Assembly (NCBI GenBank): GCA_035518875.1
Contig: DATIXD010000190.1
Span: 1-9,529, forward strand
DNA from: DATIXD01 sp035518875
GTDB lineage: Bacteria; Pseudomonadota; Gammaproteobacteria; Methylococcales; Methylococcaceae
Direction of reading: 5' to 3'
Length of the DNA: 9,529 nt
The position numbers and the translations under genes were made by a program. This document shows, piece by piece, positions 1 through 6,316 of the stretch. The notes beneath the pieces were generated by a model that was not told the DNA's origin, did not search any database, and saw only the letters and a list, made by a program, of their open reading frames with translations. Every line of letters starts with the position of its first letter. The first letter of the stretch is position 1.

Positions 1-125
1 CACCTCCCGCACCCTTTCGAACAGCAAGCAATCGCTCCCGGCGACTCCTTCACGGGGTGGCGAAGGCCTCAGCCAGGCCGTCTCACATCAACTAGACCGG
101 TCGTCTTGCTCCAACAGCACGGTTT

Positions 126-521
126 ATGAAACATCCGGGTGGAGTGCAGATGACGCTTGTGGCTAATCAGCCTGTGCACATACCGCCGTCGCGCTACATC
201 AAATTGCTTCAAGTAGCATCTGGTTTTGATGTTGCTGACAATGAAATTGTTAAAAGGCTCAGCAGCGGTGATCTTGTAATCACAAGTGATATTCCTTTGG
301 CGGCAGAAGTGATTGAAAAAGGAGGGTATGCTCTCAATCCTCGCGGCGAACTGTATTCAGCTGACAATATTAGAGCTCGTCTAAATATGAGAGATTTTAT
401 GGATGCTCTACGAGCTAGCGGAATAAATACGGGTGGTCCACCGGCGCTGAGCCAAAGTGATCAGAAATGTTTTGCGAATCATTTGGATAAATTACTAACC
501 AAGTATGCAAAAAATGCATAA
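126..521 (+). pseudogene. yaiI: 5'-truncated YaiI/UPF0178 (DUF188) family gene
   Basis: The translation matches the central and C-terminal part of the YaiI/YqxD (UPF0178, DUF188) family, a PIN-like-fold group of uncertain function. Visible family motifs are TLVANQ, HIPPSRYIK, GFDVADNEIV, GDLVITSDIPLAAEVIEKG, ALNPRGE, MRDFMDALRASGINTGGP and LSQSDQ. Family members are normally about 150 residues and begin with a strand carrying the acidic WVDADACP motif. Here the homology starts abruptly at GVQMTLVANQ, roughly 22-25 residues into the family, and none of the three forward frames of bases 1-125 encodes the missing part; the reading frame is closed by a TAG at 93-95. The first ATG is at 126, but the ATG at 150 has a better Shine-Dalgarno (GGTGGAG at 138-144). 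Base composition is clearly more AT-rich than its neighbours. A short product may still be made, but without the acidic N-terminal motif I call it a pseudogene. Confidence 0.5.
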
Positions 522-525
522 TAAG

Positions 526-564
526 GCAAATCTAGCCGACCTCCTTCGTCGGCGGCTGATTTGC
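526..564. repeat. Large imperfect hairpin after the yaiI remnant
   Basis: GCAAATC (526-532) pairs with GATTTGC (558-564), and AGCCGAC (534-540) pairs with GTCGGCGGCT (548-557) with one bulged G, around a 7-base loop. It starts five bases after the yaiI stop codon. There is no T-run after it on either strand, so it is not a classical intrinsic terminator. It could be an RNA 3'-end structure or the arm of a dispersed repeat. Confidence 0.55.
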
Positions 565-600
565 AGCGTTGAAATTTGCCAGTGAAGGTTCGGTTGGGGT

Positions 601-648
601 CGGCAGGCGTCCTTTGCGAACCGTCGCTAACGGCCAACTCCTGCCGGT
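601..648. repeat. Palindromic dispersed repeat, copy A
   Basis: CGGCAGG (601-607) and CCTGCCG (640-646) form a perfect 7-bp inverted repeat around a 32-base centre. The segment 617-648 aligns without gaps to 7266-7297, with 23 of 32 bases identical by hand count, including the shared blocks CGAAC, CGGCCAAC and CTGCCG. The 7240-7299 copy has the same design, an inverted repeat ending in GGCAG/CTGCC around a 36-base centre. Shared sequence plus shared architecture suggests one dispersed intergenic repeat family. Confidence 0.55.
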
Positions 649-933
649 GAGGGAGCGTCTGTGAATGGCAGGTTGTGGGCCCATTGCCGCTGTACGTCCG
701 AGGCACAGCCCGATGCAACTCCCGAGCATATTGACACGCGAGATAGGCTTACGTACGGGAGTGCTGTCCATTTGGGACGGGTTAGCAGGTTTCGTTCACT
801 CATACCCCAGAGTCCCAAGGTACCACTTTGACTTGGTTCAATGTCAGTAGACACCCGAGTTGAAGACTACTCGCTGTGCTATATATGAGTACCCTTATCA
901 AGCATCCCTCGCATCCACAGGCTGCTCAAACCA

Positions 934-1695
934 TCAGCGAGGGCAGCTGTTTCCGTCGGGCACGCATTGAAAATACGTCTTTCCGAGTTGAGTCATCTGG
1001 GTACACGTATATCCTTTGGGGCAACCCACGGCGGTACTACAGCTCTGGCCGCATACAGTTTGGCCCGACGTCAGGACTAGGCACATAGCGCCCGCGTTGC
1101 AATTTGTATTTGCAGGATTGCAGACATTACACAAGCCGCCCTTACCGGCATCGAGGGGCGGGTTTGGAGCAGCGATTTCTCCTAGTTTCCAAGTTTGATG
1201 TTTGGCCCCTGCCAAACAGTCCCACTGTTCAATAACGTCTCCATCCTGCTTCCCGCCCGTTGTCCCTAATCGGACCTCCATGCATTTCCCGCTGTGCACC
1301 GATTCGAAGGTGGAAATGCCAGCCGAATCGGTCACTACCAGCCACTTCTGATTGTCTGCACCTGTGCATTCCGTTTGCCTCAGGGGATCGCCGTTGTTCT
1401 TTCCACCCCCCAATGACGCATTAACCTCAAGGCACATGCCACTATGGATGGAAACTACCTGATATGTATTCGGCGGTCCAACCGGCTCGATCAACCAGGA
1501 ACCCTGCAAACCCATGTGATAATGCGAACAGTCCCATTGCTCGACAGGGTCACCGGCAAAGTATCCGCCGCCGACAGGCAAGCCTACACACTTGGCACTA
1601 TGTTGTGAAACGATGGTGTACTTGTAATCCCCACCACCACATCCGGTGACAACAAAAGCGCCGGCCAACATGAACGCAATTAAATCGTGCTTCAT
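934..1695 (-). CDS. Ricin-type beta-trefoil lipoprotein with Cys-rich tail
   Basis: Predicted 253-residue outer-membrane or surface lipoprotein. Residues 1-18 form a lipoprotein signal peptide ending in the lipobox VTG before Cys19; the following residue is Gly rather than Asp, which favours outer-membrane sorting. Residues 24-173 hold three ricin-B-like repeats, each starting with (Q/I/V)HS-x-x-C and containing GDP/GDV and a terminal Q-x-W: QGSW (variant, one extra residue) at 64-67, QKW at 116-118 and QTW at 167-169. Such trefoils usually bind sugars. Residues 189-251 contain ten cysteines (189, 192, 199, 205, 215, 219, 225, 231, 244, 251), consistent with a disulphide-knotted domain. The frame stays open to 1788, but I chose the ATG at 1695 because it has a strong Shine-Dalgarno (GGAGGAG) seven bases upstream and begins the signal peptide. 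There is no catalytic domain, so binding is the likely role; the ligand is unknown. Confidence 0.87.
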   Translation of the reverse strand: MKHDLIAFMLAGAFVVTGCGGGDYKYTIVSQHSAKCVGLPVGGGYFAGDPVEQWDCSHYHMGLQGSWLIEPVGPPNTYQVVSIHSGMCLEVNASLGGGKNNGDPLRQTECTGADNQKWLVVTDSAGISTFESVHSGKCMEVRLGTTGGKQDGDVIEQWDCLAGAKHQTWKLGEIAAPNPPLDAGKGGLCNVCNPANTNCNAGAMCLVLTSGQTVCGQSCSTAVGCPKGYTCTQMTQLGKTYFQCVPDGNSCPR

Positions 1696-1702
1696 TGGAT
1701 TA

Positions 1703-1709
1703 CTCCTCC
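1703..1709 (-). promoter_or_regulatory. Shine-Dalgarno of the ricin lipoprotein gene
   Basis: The minus strand reads GGAGGAG seven bases before the ATG at 1695. This decides the start, since an upstream in-frame start would place a non-hydrophobic stretch ahead of the lipoprotein signal. Confidence 0.75.
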
Positions 1710-1861
1710 TCTCGTATTCATGTGCACCGAGACGGAAATCGCGGGAACTCCAGAAAGTCAACGAAACTTGATTGACTTCGTACCGCACATGCAGCCACTT
1801 TCGGAGCTATAACTTGCGGTGTCCAGTAGTCGCCGCCCGTGGCTCCTAACTCGGGAAAAAT

Positions 1862-1916
1862 AAAGCCGAACTCCCTTGTGCAACCATTACGCAGTCACAC
1901 TCAGCAGTTCGGCTTT
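1862..1916. repeat. 11-bp perfect inverted repeat
   Basis: AAAGCCGAACT (1862-1872) is followed after 33 bases by its exact reverse complement AGTTCGGCTTT (1906-1916). There is no U-tract immediately downstream on either strand, so it is not a standard terminator. It could be a regulator site pair, a folded RNA or an end of a small palindromic element. Confidence 0.5.
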
Positions 1917-2295
1917 CCGTGATCCTGGACCCACGACTTTCTGTCTCTATCTTTCGGTAGGTTTAGCTTTATTCGGTTTCTACTCCCAAAATTGATCCAA
2001 TTCAACCGTGTACTTCGATAACTTTTTCCAACGTATTCCATAATCAATGCAATTCCGTAATCCATGTAGTTGCCGCCTTTTCGGGTGGGGCAGTGATTGG
2101 CCGAATAGAGTGCTGGTTTCTGAAGCCGGCGAGTCACCCTCAAATCGTCGGGCTTCATCGATAAAGTCTCTGCTTCTCAGATCAACAGTCGACCGGGACA
2201 ACAGACCAACAATAACTTAAGCGAAATCATCGGCCTGCTGGCAGACTAGCGATAGTCACTTTCTTCTATGCCAAAGCTCCACCCTCGACTATATG

Positions 2296-2335
2296 TTGAC
2301 CTGAGCCCCCACAAAAAAACTGGTTGGAGGAGTTA
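2296..2335 (+). repeat. Possible solitary insertion-sequence end
   Basis: The stretch starting TGACCTGAGCCCCCAC, followed by an A-run and GGAGGAG, resembles left ends of some IS3-family elements (TGA-start, a C-run, then a Shine-Dalgarno for orfA). No transposase frame follows and no matching inverted end was found in the window. It is weakly supported and may be chance. Confidence 0.22.
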
Positions 2336-2589
2336 GATAGAGCCATTTGTTCCGAATTCATCGGCCACGTCAATGTTCTCAACATCGCATGAGCACATCG
2401 GAGCCTACGCCTCCCAGTGACCCATCGGCGCCCCGCTCCGGCTCCGCAATTGACAACCGGCTTCCACGTGCGCATCCTCTCAACAAATGGGTGGCGAATC
2501 CCACTGAAAATCTTACTTCTTTAAAACTCATCGGCTGTTCTCGATGAAGCGCTAAGTTGGCACTTTGGTATTACGAAAGGAGAGTCAAC

Positions 2590-3747
2590 ATGAAGGGAAA
2601 ACCGGCAGTGTTCTTGCTCTTGACCATCATCGTAATCGCCGTGATGGTCAACTGGTTTGAGCGCAAACCAACCTCTAAGGTGGTCTGGCAACTAGTCACA
2701 GACAAGGACTATGTGGGACCGGTGCGGCGAGGGGCGGTGGACGAGTTGGGACATGCTGCTTATCTGGCCACCAGGGTCGCACTTTACCGCGTTCGCGCTG
2801 GCCAGGTCCAGTCCATCGCCCAGCGGCCCGAGGAGGAGGCTCAGCTCGCAATTGCGCCGAGTGGTGGGCTTTATGCATGGATGATCCCACGATCAGATTG
2901 GCGAGGGCTGTTCTTTATTCGTCTGATGGACCTCTCGGGACAGCAGTTGGCCGAACTGAGGCTCAAAGACTCACCGTACGGCTTTGGCACACTGTATCTC
3001 GGCTTCCAGGGCCGATTGATACTCACGGCCTCGCCTCTCAATGACTGGGAAGGGTTGGGCGGCAGATTTCTCTATACCTTCTGGAGCCGACAGGGCAAGC
3101 GGCTGGCGGATGTCGTATTGACCCGGCACGTGGGGTTCCCTGAGCCAAGTGGAACGGCCATTGTGCTGCTCGGCGAGAGAGAAGCCATATCATTCTCGGC
3201 CTCAGGGCAGGAACTGTGGCGGCTGCCTGGTCGGTTCCGTAATGCCGCCAGCGCGCGGAACGGCAAATTCGCTCTACTGAACCCCGCCGAGTCAATAGAC
3301 CAGGTGCTAATCTTCGATGGGACTGGAAAGCCAACTGTCGTCACGGTACCCACGCCCGTCCATGATTTGCGCATGGTTGCTGATGGCTCGCTGGCACTTG
3401 TCGTGGGCGACCAGGGTCACTACTGGTACCTTAACCCCGCAACGGGCGATCTTCGGGAGGGGCCAAGGCCGCCCCTCGACGGCGTGTTCTACATCTCGGA
3501 TGCGGAGTTTGTGGATCAAGATACCGTCGCGCTTAGCTTTTTGCACCGGCGTGGCGAGCCGCCGGCGCACAGCTGGCCAAAGGGGACGATTGTCGTGCTC
3601 AACCGGGCGGGTAACGTGGCTTACCAGCAGAGTTTTGACATCCGTGAGCCACTGGCCTTCATCCCAGCGATCGACACCACGTTCGGCAGCTCATCGTTGA
3701 TCGGTTTCACCGAGGATACCGCCGTCTTAGTGGAGCTTGGGCGCTAG
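2590..3747 (+). CDS. Membrane-anchored beta-propeller-like protein
   Basis: A 385-residue protein I cannot assign to a named family. Residues 5-21 are a strongly hydrophobic segment after KGK, and no clear cleavage site follows, so it is probably an N-terminal anchor with the rest in the periplasm or outside. The remainder is a run of short beta-strand-rich units of the type seen in WD40/PQQ-like propellers, for example IAPSGGLYAWMI, LMDLSGQQLAELRL, FSASGQELWRLPG, IFDGTGKPTVVTV, WYLNPATGDLREG and VLNRAGNVAYQQSF. No catalytic motif is visible; propellers usually act as binding scaffolds. The ATG at 2590 is chosen over an upstream in-frame start at 2557 because AAAGGAGAG (2576-2584) is ideally placed and the anchor then begins at the N-terminus. 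The stop is 18 bases before the start of the M23 peptidase gene, so the two are very likely co-transcribed. Confidence 0.8.
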   Translation: MKGKPAVFLLLTIIVIAVMVNWFERKPTSKVVWQLVTDKDYVGPVRRGAVDELGHAAYLATRVALYRVRAGQVQSIAQRPEEEAQLAIAPSGGLYAWMIPRSDWRGLFFIRLMDLSGQQLAELRLKDSPYGFGTLYLGFQGRLILTASPLNDWEGLGGRFLYTFWSRQGKRLADVVLTRHVGFPEPSGTAIVLLGEREAISFSASGQELWRLPGRFRNAASARNGKFALLNPAESIDQVLIFDGTGKPTVVTVPTPVHDLRMVADGSLALVVGDQGHYWYLNPATGDLREGPRPPLDGVFYISDAEFVDQDTVALSFLHRRGEPPAHSWPKGTIVVLNRAGNVAYQQSFDIREPLAFIPAIDTTFGSSSLIGFTEDTAVLVELGR

Positions 3748-3765
3748 ATGTGGGAAGGTAACACC

Positions 3766-5760
3766 ATGCGAAAAGTATTGCTTGTCGCAGCATCGCTGTT
3801 CTTGATCTTGGTTAGTCAGGCACCCGCTTTGCCGGCCACGCATGGCTGGCCGATTGAGCCCACGAATAACGACCATCCTATTGGCAACAGTTTGGGTGAA
3901 TTCCAGGATTTTTCCGGAGTGTACCAGCATTCGGGCATTGATATCTTAGGCACGCCCAAGTTTATGTCAGATGGCAAGGAGGACACGTCAGCCCCTTGGG
4001 CGGTCATCACTGTGTCGGGCACCATCAGCTCACTAATTGACAAGGCGGCTGACAAGACACAGAACGGCACAACTATCCAAGGTACCGATGGCGCAGTCTA
4101 CCGGTACTGGCACTTTGAGGAGGCGAGTTACCACAAGGACTTCGTTTTGCACTATAGCAACAATACAGTGGTGGCCGCCGGTGACAAGGTCGCCAAGCTC
4201 ACACGCTTCCCCAATGACTTTCATCACCTGCATTATGATCTGGCCAAGAGTGGCAAATACCTGGATCCACTTGCAGACATTACCCCTAATCCCGACCCCG
4301 ATCCGCCTGAGGTCACTGCCATCGGCTTGGCCAAGAGCGGCAGCGATCCGTGGGTAGAGTTCAAGCCAGTCGGCGCCAGCAGCTGCCCTGTCGTTTCGGG
4401 GAAAGTTGATGTGGTCGCTCAGGTCCGCGACCGTGACGGTGCCGGCTCCACGATCGCTGGGGCCGCTACGCTGTGGGTGCGCAAGGTCCGCTGGCGAGCT
4501 TGCCCGGAATCGAACCCCAACTGCGCCTGGGAGACACACTGTGAATACGACCAGATGCCGATGGCGTGGGAAACAGCCGGCAACGCTTTCAGCGCCGAGT
4601 TGTTCAGCAACAGAACGCCGTGGGATAGCGACTCTGACTACAGCAAAGCCACTTGGTTATATGGCGTTGTAAGCAAGTACGTGCCCGCAATCTCCATCGG
4701 TGGGACGCCCCCCCTGCCGGAAGGGGAATGGGACACCACCGCTCTGTCGGACGGCAGCTACTCCGTCAGTGTAGAAGCGACCGACTTCGCCAGTAACACA
4801 ACCGTGTACAACGTGCGTGCGTGCGTGCAGAACAAGTTAACGTGCACCAGTGAGCTCACCATCCGCGATGCGACGGATGACAAGGGAGCCATTCCTTATC
4901 CGGGCAAGAATTGGTGGGTGAGCCCTGATATCACCGCCAATCCCGGCACCGCCGATCAGGACAAGAACATCAACGTTGGCGCTGCCAACCCTATTGAGGT
5001 GCAGGTCTGGAACTATGGGAGCTGCCCCGTCTCTGCCAATACGACTTATACGGTCTGCCTGGGGTGGGGTCTGCCATCTGCCTCAGTGGCCTATCCTCTC
5101 CCTGCGGGGCAGCAAATTGGGTGCAAAGCTGAGACCGTGCCTGCGGGCGGGTGGCCAGTGGGCACGAGCCGCATAACCAAGTTCACCTGGACACCCCAAG
5201 TTGGCAGTATTCCACAAGGCCACCACTGTCTGGTGGCTTGGGTGGACATGGCTGGTGATTCGGTGCAGATGACACCAGCGGTGAATTTGGACGATAACCG
5301 TGCGCAACAGAACATCACCTTTCAGGGGCCACCAGCTCCCGGGGTGACCAGCCAGAGCAGTTTCTGGGTCAACCCACAGGAGATGATCAGCCAGCGCAGC
5401 CTAGTGCTGAGTTTTCAGCACAGCAAGCAATGGCCCGTCTTGCGCAGCGTTAGGCTACGTATCGACGAAGGCTTGTCAGTCCGGGACGTTGTCGGTGGTG
5501 ACATCACTGGTGGTGAGGTCGGCTACGGATGGACGATCGTGGGTATCGATCCGTCGCGACCGCTGCGCTTGTCCGGCATCGAAGCTCACAGACCGGTGCG
5601 TCTGACGCTCGAACTCATTTTTGACGAGCAGCTGCGCGAGGGGCAGTTCGTCAAGGCAGAAGTGGTAGAATACGGCCTACTGCCTGGGTTTGAAGAGATC
5701 ACCCCTGTCGGTGGCCTGACGCTGCGCTTTGAGCCCAAGGCCCCCCAAATGCATAAGTGA
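3766..5760 (+). CDS. Exported M23 (LytM-like) metallopeptidase, multidomain
   Basis: A 664-residue secreted protein. Residues 1-24 form a signal peptide, with likely cleavage after ALPA. Residues 27-170 resemble the M23/LytM peptidase fold: HSGID supplies zinc ligands His55 and Asp59, YWHF carries a possible catalytic His116, VVAAGDKVAKL matches the family's turn, and HLH at 154-156 gives the third ligand. M23 enzymes typically cut peptidoglycan cross-bridges or stem peptides; since all key residues are present, activity is plausible. Residues 180-355 look like a bacterial Ig-like beta-sandwich ending in LSDGSYSVSVEATD. Residues 380-520 resemble a CARDB-like extracellular domain (WWVSPDI, VQVWNYGSCP, GHHCLVAWVDM, LDDNRAQQNI). 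Residues 525-660 are a further unassigned beta-rich domain. The ATG at 3766 has GGGAAGG (3752-3758) seven bases upstream; the ATG at 3748 would put polar residues ahead of the signal peptide. It forms an operon with the preceding propeller gene. Confidence 0.82.
   Translation: MRKVLLVAASLFLILVSQAPALPATHGWPIEPTNNDHPIGNSLGEFQDFSGVYQHSGIDILGTPKFMSDGKEDTSAPWAVITVSGTISSLIDKAADKTQNGTTIQGTDGAVYRYWHFEEASYHKDFVLHYSNNTVVAAGDKVAKLTRFPNDFHHLHYDLAKSGKYLDPLADITPNPDPDPPEVTAIGLAKSGSDPWVEFKPVGASSCPVVSGKVDVVAQVRDRDGAGSTIAGAATLWVRKVRWRACPESNPNCAWETHCEYDQMPMAWETAGNAFSAELFSNRTPWDSDSDYSKATWLYGVVSKYVPAISIGGTPPLPEGEWDTTALSDGSYSVSVEATDFASNTTVYNVRACVQNKLTCTSELTIRDATDDKGAIPYPGKNWWVSPDITANPGTADQDKNINVGAANPIEVQVWNYGSCPVSANTTYTVCLGWGLPSASVAYPLPAGQQIGCKAETVPAGGWPVGTSRITKFTWTPQVGSIPQGHHCLVAWVDMAGDSVQMTPAVNLDDNRAQQNITFQGPPAPGVTSQSSFWVNPQEMISQRSLVLSFQHSKQWPVLRSVRLRIDEGLSVRDVVGGDITGGEVGYGWTIVGIDPSRPLRLSGIEAHRPVRLTLELIFDEQLREGQFVKAEVVEYGLLPGFEEITPVGGLTLRFEPKAPQMHK
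4812..4828 (+). repeat. Short tetranucleotide tandem repeat in the M23 gene
   Basis: Four units of GTGC with one flanking base of period (17 bases of period 4) encode VRACV at residues 350-354, in the Ig-like region. Because the unit is not a multiple of three, gain or loss of one unit would shift the frame and remove the C-terminal domains. Four units is short for an active phase-variable tract. Confidence 0.6.
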
Positions 5761-5780
5761 TCACTGGACGGATCTCTCAC

Positions 5781-5817
5781 TAGGCTTCTTCCTCCGGCGG
5801 CAGATGGGCCAAGCCTA
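5781..5817. terminator. Possible weak terminator or inverted repeat after the M23 gene
   Basis: TAGGCTT (5781-5787) and AAGCCTA (5811-5817) form a 7-bp perfect inverted repeat with a 23-base intervening segment, starting 20 bases after the M23 stop and followed by only TTT. The long loop and short T-tract make it a weak terminator candidate. Confidence 0.25.
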
Positions 5818-5923
5818 TTTGGACTTGCTCCCCTTATTCCTGAACCACCGCACCTTTGCGCGAAGCGAACGCCCCGAGCGCGTCGGCAAAAGCACAACAG
5901 AACTGATGACCGGGAGGAGCCGT
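5798..5923 (+). pseudogene. C-terminal remnant of a transposase
   Basis: A frame through this stretch reads MGQAYLDLLPLFLNHRTF, RSERPERVGKSTTELMTGR. This resembles the tail of DDE transposases, where a helical YLDL(Y/L)xxYxNHRxF segment is followed by RPxRxGKSPxELLTG. Only about 42 residues are recognisable; there is no upstream catalytic core, and the sequence after MTGR loses similarity. The frame overlaps the end of the M23 gene, so it cannot be an independent intact gene. I infer an old insertion that has almost disappeared. The family is not determined and the recognition is from memory of the motif. Confidence 0.45.
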
Positions 5924-6263
5924 GTCCTTTCGGCTAGCCTGCATGAATTGCTATTGTCTGTTTTGATATGGTGGTCCTGTCGTCGCGAAAGCGCGGGGAA
6001 GACCATCGATGAGAGTCAATAAACGATCCGCCATTAGACTTGACTCGACGAGCGGCAGCAGGCTGCAAGTGACCTGACAGTCGCATGGCAAAACCCGTTA
6101 GTCTCCTAGGGCACTTTGTTTCCATTCAAAATTCCCAAACGACCGCCGGAAAGCAGCCGTTCAGGCGGGGGGTAACTGGATCGTGGTTCATGGGCACAGT
6201 GTGTCTGATTCGGTCAGCCGAGCTAGACTACCGTCGGCGCCTTCACCGGTGCCAAGGGAGTAA

Positions 6264-6278
6264 CCCCGCGTTTCGGGG
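6264..6278 (+). promoter_or_regulatory. Small GC hairpin upstream of the CAT gene
   Basis: CCCCG (6264-6268) and CGGGG (6274-6278) flank a 5-base loop, 38 bases before the chosen CAT start. It lies in the presumed 5' untranslated region. Some inducible cat genes use leader hairpins, but no leader peptide or masking of the Shine-Dalgarno is visible here, so a regulatory role is speculative. Confidence 0.25.
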
Positions 6279-6316
6279 AACAATCTGTGGGTCTTGTTTG
6301 CGAGGAGCTCACCTGG

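Larger units (their letters stand above)
522..933. other. Spacer without a convincing gene
   Basis: This spacer lies between the yaiI remnant and the converging ricin lipoprotein gene. Short open frames exist on both strands but carry no family motif and overlap one another, as expected for chance frames through palindromic DNA. Recognisable content is the hairpin just after yaiI and the palindromic repeat at 601-648. Nothing was identified from about 680 to 933, and no intrinsic terminator for either converging gene is visible. Confidence 0.6.
1696..2589. other. Long divergent spacer without a convincing gene
   Basis: Nearly 900 bases separate the lipoprotein gene (minus) from the propeller gene (plus), so both promoters should lie here. 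Small frames of 66-85 residues on the minus strand between 1901 and 2475 carry no motif I recognise, overlap one another and lack good ribosome binding sites. The visible structure is the inverted repeat at 1862-1916 and an IS-end-like stretch near 2296-2335. The size is unusual for a plain regulatory region, so a decayed gene or element is possible. Confidence 0.5.
5761..6316. other. Spacer with element scar before the CAT gene
   Basis: There is no intact gene here. The left part holds an inverted repeat and a transposase-like scar. Around 6147-6170, CCGCC and GGCGG flank GGAAAGCAGCCGTTCA, loosely like the palindromic repeats of the other spacers but too divergent to assign. A small hairpin sits just upstream of the CAT gene. 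I saw no convincing promoter. Confidence 0.5.

Noticed and set aside
532..850. Several 60-80 codon frames on both strands after yaiI
   Set aside because: They overlap in different frames, carry no motif, and run through the palindromic repeat; treated as chance frames.
1901..2201. Minus-strand frames of 85 and 73 codons in the divergent spacer
   Set aside because: They overlap each other in two frames, have no Shine-Dalgarno of note and no recognisable family pattern.
2450..2478. TTGACA at 2450-2455 as a -35 box for the propeller gene
   Set aside because: The hexamer 17 bases downstream (CATCCT) is a poor -10 box, so no promoter is called.
3038..3700. Long frames opposite and overlapping the propeller gene
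   Set aside because: Shadow frames of a gene with clear start, anchor and operon context.
4033..4539. 168-codon minus-strand frame within the M23 gene
   Set aside because: Antisense shadow across the catalytic and Ig-like coding region; the sense frame has motifs, this one has none.
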